From: Trissonchulus latispiculum
Lineage: Eukaryota > Nematoda > Enoplea > Enoplida > Ironidae
Assembly (NCBI GenBank): GCA_030248195.1
Contig: JASAND010020876.1
Location: 55,949-119,948 of the forward strand
Reading direction: 5' to 3'
DNA length: 64,000 nt
In this document: positions 1 through 13,638 of the stretch, in pieces
How positions within the stretch are numbered: position 1 is the first letter of the stretch
Layout: each line of letters begins with the position of its first letter
The notes under the pieces: model-generated
The model's input: the letters and a program-made list of their open reading frames with translations, nothing else
What the model was told of the DNA's origin: nothing
Database searches by the model: none
Translations under genes and position numbers: made by a program

Positions 1-1879
1 CCTGGCTGGGCCAATTCTTTACTTTCAATGGTGGATGAAAAGCTGAGCATCCCTCTTCCCTTCTCTCTCCTAGGTCCTGGCATCGTAGGTACAAGGGTGC
101 CTGACGCCTCCCGTCTTGAGCTTGACCTCTGTTTCCACTAGGTCCATCAGCCATGGTAGAAGCGTCCTGGTATAAGACTTAAGGAAGTCTAATCAGAATC
201 GAATATCGAAAACGTAAAACTTCTTTTTATTTAAATTGCTCATGAAAAACTGTAACATATGATACTTCAGTTGAATTGAGCTAACAATTGATCCCCAGAT
301 AAAGTTTCAGTTTAAGCAGATCCAAGTTAGTATCTACTTTAAAAAGGGCAAGTTCCTGAATCTTTTTCGGAACAAAAATTAATACTGAAACCTAAGGCTG
401 TTATCAGTCTTATCAGCAATGCGTTCAGCAAGCCATGAAACAGTACCTACACCTTTTAGATTGACGATAGTGGTGATTCAAATCATTTCATTATAAGACA
501 AGATTTTTGTGCTAATAAAAGGAATGACTAAGCAAACACAGACGTCAGGCGAGCCAGCTGTAGCTGTAACCTAACTGGCCTATGTTTAGTCATTAATGTC
601 CTTGGTTAGCAAAAACCCTCTACACGCCTAAGCAATATGTTTTATTACTCCGGTAAAGTGAAAGGAAGGGGAAAATTCAGAGGGGATGAAGTCAACAAGA
701 AGAAAACATGCGAAAAGAAGAATGGGAGAAAAGCTAGTAGTCCGGCTTTAAGGCTGATGCTGGCTGAATCAATTCAGCTAGCACAGAAAATACCAGTCTG
801 AACATTCAAAAGCGTACACACTGGTGGAGTTTAGTAGGTAGAGGATGCAGACTGAAATGGATAGCCCAGAGTAGAGTAGTGCACTTTCAATTCACCGTGT
901 TTACAGAAGTCATACATTGCTGGATAGCATCTGTGATTACGTATACAATATTGTGAGCACTTTATGTGATCGCATTAGACTCCCTAGTGTGAGTGCAAAA
1001 AGGGGGGAACGGATGACTTGAATTTGCAGACTGGCAGACAATGCAAAAGTGCCATAAGTTTTTGAGGTCTTCTTGGAGGGGCGTAAATTTTTCACACATA
1101 AGAGTGCATTAAGTCTAATTCAGACCTAGTTAGTCAAGACTAGTTTTTACAACACAAACTGTTCAGAAGTTAACCGTAGGATGACATTGAAATAACATTG
1201 ATCTAACGGACTGATTAGCGTAATCATGATCGGGGCAGAAAATGGAATTACACGATTAGCGTTTATCGTAAACAAATAAACAACCATGGCGCTGTAAAAT
1301 ATTCAAAATGTCAAACAATGTTATAATCAAAAAGTGTCTGCATCTGCGTTCCTCTCTTTTGACAGATTTTAGTATTGAAAATGTGTAAATTTTAATGACG
1401 TATTCTTTGTTGGAATAGAAATTTTGCAAATTATATTTTGATTGTTCTAATAACTAACTAAATAACTAGTTCTAGTTGTAACCATAGGTACAGTTTTAAG
1501 TAATAATAATAATAATTTAATAATTAGAGGTGAATGTAGCTAAAAGGATTACGGTAGGTAGTGACATTTAGATGGATTTGATGTTCTTATCTTTTTATAT
1601 TATTTTGACTTGTTCTGTCTCTTTAAGAGTTTCTTAGCCAAAACATTGCTCCAAGAATAGAGTTAGACTTTGATCTTAAGTTGATGTAAAAGTGAAGCTG
1701 AATTGTTAAACCAGTCTTAAATTGTGTTGCGATGGAATAAAGTTTGACCAAGTGTCTGGTTGGGAAGGCTTCTCTCTTAGGCTGCTAAGTTGAGCAGCTG
1801 TTATATAACTCGACCGTAACCATTGAACTAGACTATTTTCTGAGTTTCTGACCCGAAGGCCGGTGGAAGTTGGACATTG
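1..1879. other. No recognisable gene or element
   Basis: A/T-rich sequence with stops in all frames and no open frame that resembles a known protein. Nothing is supported here. Confidence 0.5.
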
Positions 1880-2155
1880 CGAAAGGATAACTTAATTTTT
1901 TTAACTCTTTTCGCGAATGCAGAGAGTTAATTTTAACTTTCCCAATTTTAACTCTTTTAACTCTTTTCGCGAATGCACAATAATTTAACTCTGCCAGTTT
2001 TAACTCTTGTAACTCTTTGATTTTTAACCCTGCAGAGTTAAAGGAGTTAAAAACGGGCAGAGTTAAATTTAACCGTGCGCATTCATGAAAAGGGTTAAAA
2101 GAGTTAATTTTAACTCTACTCTACTCTACTCTACTCTAGCCATTCGCGAAAAGGC
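1880..2155. repeat. Inverted-repeat block of TTAACTCTTTT / CGCGAATGC motifs
   Basis: Several copies of (T)TAACTCTTTTCGCGAATGC occur on one side and complementary AGAGTTAA units on the other. A (CTCTA)n microsatellite and ATTCGCGAAAAGG close the right side. It can fold on itself and is probably a decayed foldback element. Confidence 0.6.
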
Positions 2156-2459
2156 CCTTGGATACATGCATACGTGCATACTCGGAATGACTAAATTTAT
2201 ACCATAATATTGCGGGAGCATCTGGAATCATTTCCCTTGGATTTTCAACCACCCATGCTTGAGCCATTCGCTTTAAGCTAAGATTCTGTTTTGTCGGACC
2301 TCACTGACGTTCAGTAGGATGCAACCTCCATTCAGGTGGATCTGATGGACAACCGCCGGAAAGGAGTACTGTACCAAGGTTTCTTCACAATTCCGTTAGA
2401 ACAACGCAGTTGTTTTCGAAACCTGACAGGCCCAAAAACCGAGTCAATCTAAGCGCGTC

Positions 2460-4740
2460 ACAATCAGCACCTACTGACATAAATACTGCCCCATTTTAGG
2501 GTCGACAATTTCCTCAATCTGGTCGTCAAAGGTTGTTGTCAAAATTGTATCCAACCAAATAAAGATTTTATGTTTAGGGATTGGATCTTCTAAACTGATA
2601 GCACCCGCTAATTGATTAGCGTCTACGGTAGCTGCCTGTTTCTGACCAAAACAATCACTCCGAATCTTTTCCAAGTCCATCACGATGTATCTCCCTTGCA
2701 GCATTTCCCTCAAAGACTTTTCAACATGTCCTCTAAAACTAAAAATGGATGTGATGCCCTGTTTCTGGCAATATTCATTAATTAGCCATTGTCACCGTAA
2801 TAGGTATTCTGGGATCACACCTGGTTTCGAGGTGACAAGCTGCGATACCTCAGTCACTGCAACTTCTGAGAATTCCCAAGATAAATTAAAACTAGTTTCC
2901 CTCCATCTACTGACCATGCTTTCTATCTGACATTGACTGAAAAAATAGCAGCTATCCTCACGAAAAGGTCACTCTCCTCATCGATCTTTTCCAGCTGATT
3001 TACACGCTTCCAATGATCCTTCCACGCTTCCTGCCTGAGGAGGTAATTTATGTCCAAGAGCCTCCTCCAGGTCAAAATCACGGTATTCCCCATCAGATTC
3101 TTCCTCTACAGCTTGCTGTTGCTGCGCCTCTTTCTCCAAACCTTTCTCTCGCCGATTCCGATTTCGTCTTTGTCGAATTAAGGCATCTCTGTGTTCCTTT
3201 GTAGGAGCTTTCTCATAGGTCTAGAAACACAGTTTTTCATTATCGCTCCAGCTTCCATGACTACGTTGGGCATCTTTTAGTAGGCTTTTGGGTAATTGAA
3301 CGATTGGTGCTGGAATAGATTTGCGATTTAATTGCATTCTTAAATGTGATTTGATGTTGTCCCGTCCGCTTTCGTTTCTAAACCAGGCAACTGCCGTTGC
3401 ATTAAAATAGGTTGTTTACTATTTGCTTCAATTGGTTCTGCTTGTTTCAGTGTGTTCTATTATACAGTGACGGACAGTTGCATTATTATTCGTAGCTGCG
3501 GTATCATGCTTATCATAGGTACGTACAACATTATCATCACCAAGAGCAGTTGGATCGTCAATGTCAATTTCCAACTCCTCAAAGGTCACGGGATCAATAT
3601 CAGGAAGCAATTTTAGACGATTCACACATGAATAATTTTACTATTGTCTCTCCTTTTCATATTTAACAAACGTTTCACAACAAATGACGGGACAAAACCT
3701 CAGTTATTCTGTGAGGTCCGTCGTATTTAGAAGCTCGCTTAGCCATTCTACCCGTTGGCTGAGGGACTGGGCTGAGGTACTTGAGTTATATTTCGCATTA
3801 CAATTTGATGCAAATATTTTATACGTATGTACACGTTTATAGTACCTTTGTTGAACAAGGTCCGCTTTATCAGCTATAATTTGAGTAATAATATGCCAGT
3901 TTTAAGTTAAAGTACGACTTTAAGAAGTCTTGTAATTTGCCAAAGAAGAATTTACCATTTCTGGCTTATCCGGAATTTAAAACAATAAATCCTCCGGAAC
4001 GTCTGCATCCCGACCAAACAGTTGAAAAATTTCGTATAGTTGAACGTAGTGGAGGCATGCATAGCACATGCAAGTTTAACATTCCAATCACGTTGGTCAA
4101 TATCTACGTACTTTTTAGCAATTTCCCGTATAGTACCGTTTATCCGTTCACTAGGCCATTCGACTGGGGGTGCTACACAGTAGTACGTAATTTCTTTGTA
4201 CCCTTCAATTTAAACAAAGCAGTTATTACTTCCGCTTTGAAAATTTGGACCTTGGTCCGATATCACCTCAATAGGTACCCCGTATCGCAAAATAAATTCA
4301 TTTAAAACACCCGTATTAACGTTTCGGCCTTTTCATTTCGTAGGAGCCAGGCTTCTGCCCAAGGGGTAAGCTGATCAATTATTACCAAAACACAAACATT
4401 CTGCATTTCGCTTGTCGGAACGTGCATAACGTCTACATAAACTCCTTAAAATGGTTTAGTTACTGGTGGATAAATTTTCATAAGAGATTGAGGGTGCTTC
4501 TGTCCTATCGTAAATTTACCACAAACAATACAATTACGTATAAACAACTTAACATCCGTAAGTAAACTAAGGCCAGTAATATCTAGTTGCAACTTTATAG
4601 GGAATTCGAGGTACACCCTGATGACCACCAGTGTCAATTGTAGAATGGTATTGTTCAAGAATATAATTACGAAATTTTCTTGGAATGCAAGTTGAACGTG
4701 CAGAACCCGTTTTAAGTCTTGCGTGAATATCAGTACGATA
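2460..4740 (-). mobile_element. Decayed Ty3/Gypsy retroelement pol fragment
   Basis: Read on the minus strand, broken frames carry integrase features in order: an HHCC finger (HSTIDTGGHQG, RYYWP, NCIVC) near 4680-4530; first catalytic Asp in YVDVMHV; second in ISDQGPNF; Glu in EWPSERINGT; then a GPY/F-like module (KYDGPHRITEVLS, about 3705) and an NRLKL block at about 3610. Downstream minus-strand frames to 2471 are unassigned. There are several stops and frameshifts, and no LTRs or reverse transcriptase are seen. The right boundary abuts a truncated TTAA element. Confidence 0.75.
3428..4740 (-). pseudogene. Ty3/Gypsy integrase pseudogene
   Basis: This is the integrase part of the fragment above. 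All three D,D,E acidic positions can be recognised, but they are spread over at least three frames with in-frame stops, so no intact enzyme is encoded. Confidence 0.75.
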
Positions 4741-4744
4741 TCGA

Positions 4745-5387
4745 TAAAATATAAATCGGTTGAATATATGGCAGTTACGTTGACCATTCCCGCTGCGAAC
4801 AGCAAAGTAAAAACTAATCGTTCGAAATTGAATTCTACAGGATATTTCATAATGCTTTTGTGTTGAATTTGTTTATTATTTTATGAAATACGATATGCAA
4901 CTTATTAAAAGAATAATATATGCGCAAAACATAAGAGATTAGTGCGAAATTTTCTAAATTAGTTTTCTCATAAATGCTTCAACCAAAGTCGTTCAAATTT
5001 TGCATGTACGTTATTGGAAAGGTTAAGTATTTAGTTTTTGTTGAAAACGTATATTCAGTGAAATTGTGATTTTCAAAGATTTTGAACATTAAAATTTTCA
5101 AAATTGCATAAATCGAGAAACTGAAACTGAAGAAATTTCCCCTGCGTTAGGTTTATTTATACATTTGTGCAAAATTTGAGCTAATTTCATTCAGCCGTCA
5201 ATGAATGACACCGTTTTGAAAATTTAAAGTTATCCTTGTTGTGTAGGTGGCAAGCCAAGCACTGGATTCTTCAAATTCCACATACTGCTACTATGTAACA
5301 CCAGCTACCACTGCTGAAAATTTGAAATGGATTGGTTGAAAATTGGACTCAAGAGAACCGTTCCCGGTAATACAAGCGTCCCCTTAA
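4745..5387 (-). mobile_element. TTAA-ended MITE 'GCGCTTCC' family, copy C (truncated)
   Basis: An inverted and truncated copy of the element at 14471-15868. Its terminal end is AAGCGTCCCCTTAA at 5374-5387. The inner part is matched down to about 4745 (GTTGACCATTC, AGCAAAGTAAAAACTAA), where Gypsy sequence begins. Confidence 0.7.
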
Positions 5388-5804
5388 GATTTTGTATAGT
5401 AGATAAGGAATTCTCAAACTTTATGGTCTTTACGCAGTGATTTTGACAATTCTTCACTTTAGTGCTTTATGCCGAGTTAAGTTTATTGCCAAACTTAGAA
5501 AGTTTATACCAGATCTAACTATGCTTTTTCCTATTTATTAAACGTAAGGCAGTCCCAGAAATAGGAAAAGAAAGATTTTTATGTAAAGAACGTTTTGGAA
5601 AAGTCGAATAACCTCGTTTATGACATCTTCAAATACATTCCACATTTGATCAACGGTCAAACATGAATCAGACAAATAATGTCAATTTGTATGCAACAGT
5701 GTCCAGATAATCTTAGCGTTCCGATGACATGGTGACTGAGTACATGTATTCTAAAACCAACCATATACGTGCTGACTATTGATTCAGCTAATACGTCTAC
5801 TCTG
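5388..5804. other. Spacer between two TTAA elements
   Basis: A/T-rich, no coding potential and no repeat structure recognised. Confidence 0.4.
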
Positions 5805-7213
5805 TTAAGGGGACGCTTGCATTAAAAAGAACGGTTATCCTGAGTTTATTTTCCAACGAATCCATTTAAAACTTTCAGCAGAGGTCGTTGGTGTTGAATG
5901 CTAGCAATATATAGAATTCGAATAATCCAGTGCATGGCTTGCGATTTACACTAAAGGGAAAAGCTGGAATTTTCAAAACGGTGTCACTCATTAACGGCTG
6001 ACTGAAATTAGCTCAAATTTTGCACAAATGTGTACATAAACCTAACGCAGGGACAATTTTTTCAGTTTATCGATTTATGAAGTTTTGAGTGTTTTATGAA
6101 TATTCGAAAACTTTGAAAGTCAATTTCTCACGGAATAAACTATTTAAACAAGATCTAAAAAATTGCTCCTGCGTACCCGTTGTAGAATATAGGACATAAT
6201 CTGTGTGTTAAGCCTAAGTATACGGTAGATGAGTTTGAACCTAAAATTGAATATTTCATGAACGATCAAGATAAAATTATCATTAGCTAATTTTGTGGCT
6301 CAAATATGACTCATGAATGTGAACTAGTTCAAGATGGCGGAACACAGTCAGTTGGGGTTGTTCCGTACTGCGGGTAGGTTGGCCGAGTAGTGAACACATG
6401 TCTGCCATTTTGTAGTGCGAGGTAGAGTTGTTCTTTTTATTTCATGCCCGAAATATAACTTTGAGCTGTTTGTATTATTTTCCATGGTTACTGAAATAAA
6501 TATCAGTTTGTAGAGAATCTTTTTAGTTTTCCTAGTGATCTTGAATGCGCAGCGAGCACGACGCAACAATTCTTTATTTGACGTTCGGACATCACACACC
6601 TTTGACAACAACTTGCAATCTAACGGTCTGTCCAGTTGTGAATCTAGCACCAGGGTTTCATACCCGACACCGTCAAATAAACGTGCATGCAAAATTTAAA
6701 CGAGTTTGGTCGCAGAATTTATGAGAAAATCAAAATGAAAATTTTCGCACTAATCAGTTCAGTTTTGTGCAAATATTATGCTTTAAATAAGTAGCACAGT
6801 GTATTTCATAAAACAATGAACAAATCCAACACAAAAGCATCATTATAAACCCTGTAGAATTCATTTTCGAACTATTGATTTTTACATTGCCATTTGCAAT
6901 GGGAATGGTGAACGTACCTTTGTCATATATTCAACCGCCTGTAACGTTTGATAGAAACCACGTAGAAATGAGATATGCGCATCGTTGTAAAGCCCATTTT
7001 ACGCTCTTTAACGCTGTGGATTCAATTTACCATGTGAAGTTTAAATAATATTTTGATTTTCTTAGCCATTCCGGTACCTATCCAATCCTGGAGCCGAAAT
7101 TTTGTCACAAGATAACCCTCCAGCCAGACTAGACTCACTTAGGCTTTTTTCAAAATTGAACAATCGGTCCAAATCTTATATCAATAATCCCGATAATGCA
7201 AGCGCTACCTTAA
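5805..7213 (+). mobile_element. TTAA-ended MITE 'GCGCTTCC' family, copy B
   Basis: Ends are TTAAGGGGACGCTTGCATTA and its imperfect complement ending GCAAGCGCTACCTTAA. The interior aligns with copy A on both sides of a roughly 500-base insert (about 6190-6690). TTAA at both tips is the piggyBac-type target duplication; no transposase is present. Confidence 0.75.
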
Positions 7214-7289
7214 GGTTGTAGTACTACAACCGGGCTGGACTGCTTTTTATCATGTTTTACATCAAATGCGCTTGCCTGCAACGTTGTGG

Positions 7290-7655
7290 GCATAGGATAA
7301 CGTGGGGGGAATGGGGGGGGTGCAGACCCCCCCAGACCGACAAAAAACGGGTAGACCCCCTCAGCGAAAAGGGAAAAAGGGCAGACCCTCTCGTCCAGAC
7401 AGGAAAAAGGGTAGACCCCTCAGCGATTTCTACCAAAAATAGGTAATTTTTTAGCAAATTTCAGCGATTTTTTCAAAAAATTTCTTTAAAATCGCTAAAA
7501 ACTGTCATTTTTTACTAATTTTTGATCAAAAACGTTAAAAACTCGCAAGTTTTGCTAATTTCGGGGCAGACCCCCTTAAAATTTTGGAATTTGTCAGGGG
7601 TAGACCCCTCGCCGAGGTCGGGGTAGACCCCCCCAGAATCGGACCCCGTGTTAAT
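7290..7655. repeat. G/C-run minisatellite-like block
   Basis: Imperfect repeats of (G)GGTAGACCCCC with runs of G and C, interrupted by T-rich stretches. It resembles the interior of the G-rich MITEs at 15323-17296, but no terminal repeats or target duplication are visible. Confidence 0.5.
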
Positions 7656-8149
7656 GTATGGTTGTGGGTGCTGGATTACCGTCTACACAAAAGGAAATAT
7701 ATTAAAAGCTTTGAATTTAAATATCTCCTTCATTCCATTATGAATTTGTTTGAAATTTTCCATGTGCAAGCTTTATTAATTTATACACTCAGGCCGTTTT
7801 TATAGTTTTTCGTAAAAGTGCATTTCGATTTTTTGCTTATTTTGAAATATTGTAAATTCTATATCCTGCTACTGCGTTGTTTCAAAAACAAAGAAAACCG
7901 CCTGAGCGTATGTAGATATAAGGCATGTCTGGAAGATTTGGTCAAGTTTGGTTGAAGCAGTGGCGAGAAAATCAAAAACAAAGAATTTGCAACTTTTCAT
8001 TGTTTGCTTTGTTTTTAGGAATTCGCTATCATTCAATCAGCCGCATAGTGGTTGTTGTTAAAGAATACACGTAAGTAACGCAATGACAATATCTAAAACC
8101 CAATAGATTTAATTATTGTATAAAATGATCTTAAATTACATTACTTGTG

Positions 8150-8280
8150 CAAACGTTCAACGTAAATCAGCCATATGTAAAATCATCTGTAACTTTTGAT
8201 AGGAACCACGTACAGAAGAGATATGCGCATCATTTTAAAGCGTCTTTTGTACTCTTTCGCTTGGCTTTGTAAAATTTAAT
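8150..8280 (+). repeat. Fragment of 'GCGCTTCC' TTAA element (copy D)
   Basis: CTGTAACTTTTGATAG.AACC and AGATATGCGCATC, with following text, match the right third of copies A and B. No terminal ends remain. The rest of 7656-8294 shows no gene. Confidence 0.55.
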
Positions 8281-8834
8281 ATATATTATAAGGCTTAAGG
8301 TGGTGATTCCTTTTGGGCACATATTGTTGGTTGGCGGCGTAAATCAAAATGAAATTTGACGAAACTTTCCGAAATGCCTTTAGCGTTCTAACACCCGCCG
8401 CGCAATCCCGATTCAAAAATTCGCGATTTCCGATCAGGGCGGTTTTTCCCAATTTCTGAACGTTTGGCAGCAGCTATACAGTTATGACTACATGCATTCG
8501 AAAGATCTCGTTGAGCTACATATTTTTGCCTTTTAAAGCAACGTTCTAGCTTTTCTCTACCGTGAGATGTAGCCGATTTTCTTGTTTTGGCGTCGAAAAC
8601 TTATCATTTTTGCTGAAATCAAATAATCCATCATTTCTTGAACTATGCAAGCCACAAAACCAAACTGAGGGCGTCGATCTGAAGGTCTCATTGGGGCAAA
8701 TTATCCGACGCATGATTGTTTTCCAACAGCTATCCCGTAGGCTGCTATCATAAAAAAATGTAGTTTTTGCAAAACACGACCAATTTTTTCCAAAGATTGT
8801 GGAGCATTCTCCATGCAAGCTGGAGGGACGCTGC

Positions 8835-9590
8835 TTAAGGTGCTGGTTCGGGTTCGTGTATTTTTGGGCTTTAAAAGCGCAATTGACGTTGAAATTTATT
8901 CTAATTTGCTACAATTACATTATTTACCCTATAAAACATGTTTGAAAAGTCGCGGCTTGAAAATTTGAGTTTTGGAGAAATTAGCTTTATTCCGCCATAA
9001 CTTGCACTGTGACCACCTTACATGGATGAACTTATAGTCATTCGAATCCTCTCACCAAGACCTGCAACTTTGCTCTTGAGAGTTGTCTTCGATTCCTTAA
9101 GGTTTAAGAGATAACAGCGAAAATTGATTTTCGAGGTCCAAAACCGGCCATTTTTCGAAAAATCAAATATTGCAAGATTTCGACAGCTTCAACAGCGCTG
9201 GTCCGTCGGTCAAGTATTGTCCATATTTGTGGTCCTAAAGGACATCTTACGTCCAAAGGACAGCTCTCTGCGGTATCTCTGCCGGCGCACAGCAGCGAAA
9301 TTGTGAAATTTTGAAAATCGCAACTAGATTGTTTTGAACACGGATTTCTCTCAACTCATGCAATCAATTAAAAACGGCTTTACACACGTATTTTTGAGAC
9401 AATTGCCGAGGGCTGATTTTTCATGGTTTTGCATTTTGACTTTCAGTTCGAGAGAAATAAGCGTCCAAACTTGAAAATTAGACAAAATTTAGGTTTTTCT
9501 CAAAATCTTGAGCTTCTTTATTCGTTAAACAATTTCAGAAAAAATAGCCCTCTGGAAGACGTTTCTTTTGAAGCCTGAACTGGTCGCTTT
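8835..9590. mobile_element. Partial TTAA element 'GGTGCTGGTT' family
   Basis: It starts TTAAGGTGCTGGTTCGGG, like the right end of the 37052-38067 element read in reverse, and continues with weakly similar text. The other terminus is not found. It is cut by the LINE 5' end. Confidence 0.5.
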
Positions 9591-9620
9591 TCGTTAGCTT
9601 TCCCACACTTCAAGAAATCC

Positions 9621-10833
9621 ATGTTCAAAAATTGTTTTCATGTTAACTGTTTGGTTTTAACGGTTTTAACCCATTTGATTCAGGCCTCAACGACATTTAT
9701 GGCTTTCTTTTTCTGGAATTATTATCTAATTATTGTATTGAACTATTGTGCTGTATTCAACTTTACGACTGCTACGACTATTCAACTGTATTACTTTGCT
9801 GATCGACCTTACTGCCTTGCTGATTATAGCCTGTCGCTTATCACTTACTGCTATACTCTAGTCCACTGTTTTGCTGATCGACCTTACTGCCTTGCTGATT
9901 ATCGCCTGTCGCTTATCATTTTTGTTTATATTGCTCTTTTACTATCCAGATATTTCGATAACTTACGATGCCCTCTACGCCCAGCACCCCGTGTCCCTGC
10001 AAAGTGTGCCAGAAACCAGAAAAAGTTTGACTATTTGGTTCGCTGCCCAGGTTGCAATGGTGCAATGCACCACAAGTGCGTGGGTTTGTCAGACAATCTT
10101 TTACAGAAAGGAGTGGCTGACAATGTATTTTGTCCGAAGGATTTTGGCATTATGTGTTCTATATGTATGGCTGACTTCTCGCGCATGAAGTCCAAAATCC
10201 AGGAGCTGGAGCGCCGTTTTTCTGATCAGTCGGCTAAGCAGCAGGAAACTGATAAAAAAACTAGCGGAAACTGAGCGAAAACTGTCTACTGTAATGGCTC
10301 AACTTGCCCAACCCGGACCGTCAGGAACCCAACTATCTACGGCTTCGGATTCCCCGGAAATCATTTCGAATCTGACCGCATTCCAGCTTCGCATAAATGA
10401 ACTGGAACAATTTACGAAATCGGTGCCTGAAATGATTGTCTCGACATTCAGAGACATGGAAGAAGCAAATATGAAGAAGTTAAATCTTGTGATTATTGGA
10501 CTTCCGGAGCGAGGAAATGAATTTGACACTCTACGTATGTTTGCAAGCTCGCTTGGAATTGATGAAGCTGCCGTTGAGTGGGTGTTTCGGGACGGCCCAA
10601 GGCGGCTTGAAGGTGGATTTCAAAAATCACGGAGCAAGAACTACCTTTCTCCGTGGTTTTCACCTGCTTTCACCTGGTGTGGGGGACGACCGGCCGGCAA
10701 TCTTACCTACGCTCAGCGCCAATTGCGAGAGGAGCTAAAAAGACGTAGAGCTAATAAGGAAAATGTAATAATAAGTAGAGGCAAAATCGTGACTCGGCGT
10801 GATGCAAATCCTAATCCAACTCATCCAAACTAA
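9621..10833 (+). pseudogene. LINE ORF1 (broken)
   Basis: An in-frame duplication repeats FADRPYCLADY (about 75 bases). A PHD-like finger follows: CKVC in another frame, then RCPGCNGAMHHKCVG and CSIC. Next come a heptad-rich coiled coil and a core with NLVIIGLPERG, SLGID and VFRDGPRR, typical of LINE ORF1 RNA-binding proteins. There are frameshifts at about 10015 and 10274-10294 and a disrupted 10620-10680. Confidence 0.75.
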
Positions 10834-10889
10834 CCACGTCTGGTTATGGCAATCATGAATGCAATAAGAGAAATTCCGACCCCCGTAAT

Positions 10890-13638
10890 TATAAAATTCT
10901 GTACTTTAATAGTCAATGTTTAACTAATAAAATTGAAGAACTGAAGTTAGTCATTCAAGAAAAAGCCCCAGATATTATATGTATCACCGAGACATGGCTT
11001 TGTCCCGATTACAGTGATGCTTTTGTTAATGTTAATGGGTATTCAGTGTGGCGCACAGATAGAGAAGTCGGCCTGCATGGAGGTGTGCTTGTTTATACTC
11101 GTTCTAATATCAATGTTAAGTTAATTCGAGTACAATCATATGGCCCAATTGAAGCACTTTTTTCTGGATGTATACTTAGCAAACGACAAGTTTCGATTGG
11201 GTATTGTCTATAGCTCTACGTTGGCATCGCACGAAAATAATTTGCAATTATTAAGTGATATAAACGATTTTTGTGTTGTAGGTTATGACTGCTTGCTATT
11301 TGGGGATTTCAATCTGCCCCACGTTGATTGGCACTCACTCACTGCACCGGGTGACTTAGCTAGCGAGTTTTTACAAACCATCAGCACTGCAGGATTAACG
11401 AATCTAGTTGATCAACCAACAAGAGGTAACAATATTTTAGATCTTGTTTTATGCAATGATGTATACCTAGGACATGTCGATATCTTAGAGCCTTTTTTCA
11501 ACAAGTGACCACAATATGATTGAATATACTTTCAACTTAAATAAAAACGTTGACCCAACTCATGGTATCAAGAAACTTAATTTCAATGCAGCCGACTGGA
11601 TAGCAATGGAAGATTTTCTTTACTCCATAGATTGGAACAGTTTATTTTCAACTAATGAAAATGTAGAGGATTTATGGGAAACTTTTTCTAATATAATTGA
11701 AATTGCCATTGATAAGTTCGTACCAAAAACAAAAATAAGTTGTAAACGAAAACTGCTACCTATGTCTCTAAAGCACCTTATTGCTAAGAAGAAACATATT
11801 CGGAAGAAGTTCAAAGTTACAAATGAAAATAGCCATCTTTCGGAATTTAAAAATCTTGCAACGGAACCTACGGCTCCAGAAGCATGTAAAAGAAGAAAAT
11901 ATACTTAAACAAAATAATTTGAAGATGCTCTTTTCTTATGTTAAAAACAAATTAACTTCAAAGGGAAGCATTCCCTTTCTCTCGAATGGTAATTCTGAGG
12001 CTTGGTCAGACTTTGAAAAAGCTGAAATTTTAAATAAACAGTTTTCCTCAGTTTTCACAGTAGATAATGGCGATAGTCCAAATTTCCCGTATAGGACGCA
12101 CGAAACCATTGGTATACTGCAGGTATCAAAAGAAACTGTGGAAAATTTTTAAAAAGGGCACCCCCGAAAGCCTCAATGGGTCCAGATAACATACCCTCAT
12201 TATTGTTGAGAAAAATGGCCACAGTTTTGTCTACTCCACTGCAATATATTTTTCAAAAGTCATTAAATACTGGTGTAATCCCCACTATTTGGAAGGATGC
12301 TATTATATCCCCAATCTATAAAAGAAAAGGATCGCCATCAACACCTGAGAACTACAGACCTATTAGTCTTACTTCATCATGCTGTAAAATTCTTGAACAA
12401 ATTCTGAAAGAACATATTATGTCTTTTTTAATGGAGCATAATTTACTAAGTGCACACCAGCATGGTTTTCGTGCTAAACATTCTACTCTCACTAATTTAT
12501 TAAAAACTTTATACCAATGGAATAAAGCTAAAGATTTAAATTATGCAACCCACAGTATATATCTAGACTTTGCGAAAGCATTTGATACGGTAAACCATAC
12601 TAAGTTATTATTAAAATTAGAAAAGTATGGAATTAGTGGTCAAATTTTAAACTGGATAAAGTCCTTTTTGTCAAATAGATATCAAAATGTGAAAGTTAAT
12701 CAAGCTTTTTCTACCAAACATCAGGTTATCAGTGGTGTACCACAAGGAACTGTTCTTGGACCACTTCTGTTCCTGATATACGTTAATGATATGCCTGAAG
12801 TCATTGTAAATTCTAGTATCAGTCTATATGCAGATTATGCAAAAATATACTTAAGTACGAACGAAACCAAATCTGTGAGACTTCAAGAAGCAGCTGGGCT
12901 AACACTTGGCAGCTTAGTCTGTCCATTTCAAAGTGTATGGTTTTAGTGTATGGGTCGGCTGCAGATGCGGATGGAAAAGGATATGTCATGGACAATCATG
13001 AACTTTCAGTGGTAAAGCAAGTAACAGATTTAGGGGTAACACTGTCACGTGACATGAAGAGTTCTGCACACTGCGCCAAAATTACGCAAAAAGCAAACAA
13101 AGTTTCAGCTTTCATTTTCAAATCATTCGAAACAAGAAATAGGGATTTTTTAATTAAAATGTTTAATACGTATGTGAGGCCAATTCTGGAATATAATTCA
13201 TCAATATGGTCACCATACCTGCTAAAAGATATCGACATGATAGAAAATGTACAAAGAAGGTATACGAAACGTATACCTGGTCTACAACATTTCTCTTATA
13301 AGCAGCGCTTAGAAGTGCTCCAGTTACAATCATTAGAGATAAGACGTATAATAACGGATTTAAAACTAATGTACCGAATTTGCAAAAATCAAATATCACT
13401 TAATTTTACTGATTTTTTCACGTTAGCACCTAGTATAGGTTTACGTGGGCATTGCTACAAAATACGGCATAGTCTGTGTCATAGAGAAGCAACAAAGTCG
13501 TTTTTCACTAACAGAATTGTTGAACTTTGAAACAGTTTACCCATCACTGTTATAAACTCATCTAGCCTAAATGTTTTTGAAAGGTCTGTCAAAAATCTGA
13601 ATTTGAATAACTATCTTCGGGGTCGGAGTATTAAATAA
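10890..13638 (+). pseudogene. LINE ORF2 endonuclease/reverse transcriptase (broken)
   Basis: The endonuclease has ITETW, YRSD-like WRTDR, LFGDFNLPHVDW and (after a shift in a T run near 11490) SDHNM. The RT has [24 protein letters not shown] (motif A) and [20 protein letters not shown] (motif B). The catalytic box reads YADY rather than YADD. More frameshifts lie near 11900, 12150 and 12890, and a Trp-to-stop change at about 13528 precedes the true end at 13638. Not functional. Confidence 0.85.
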
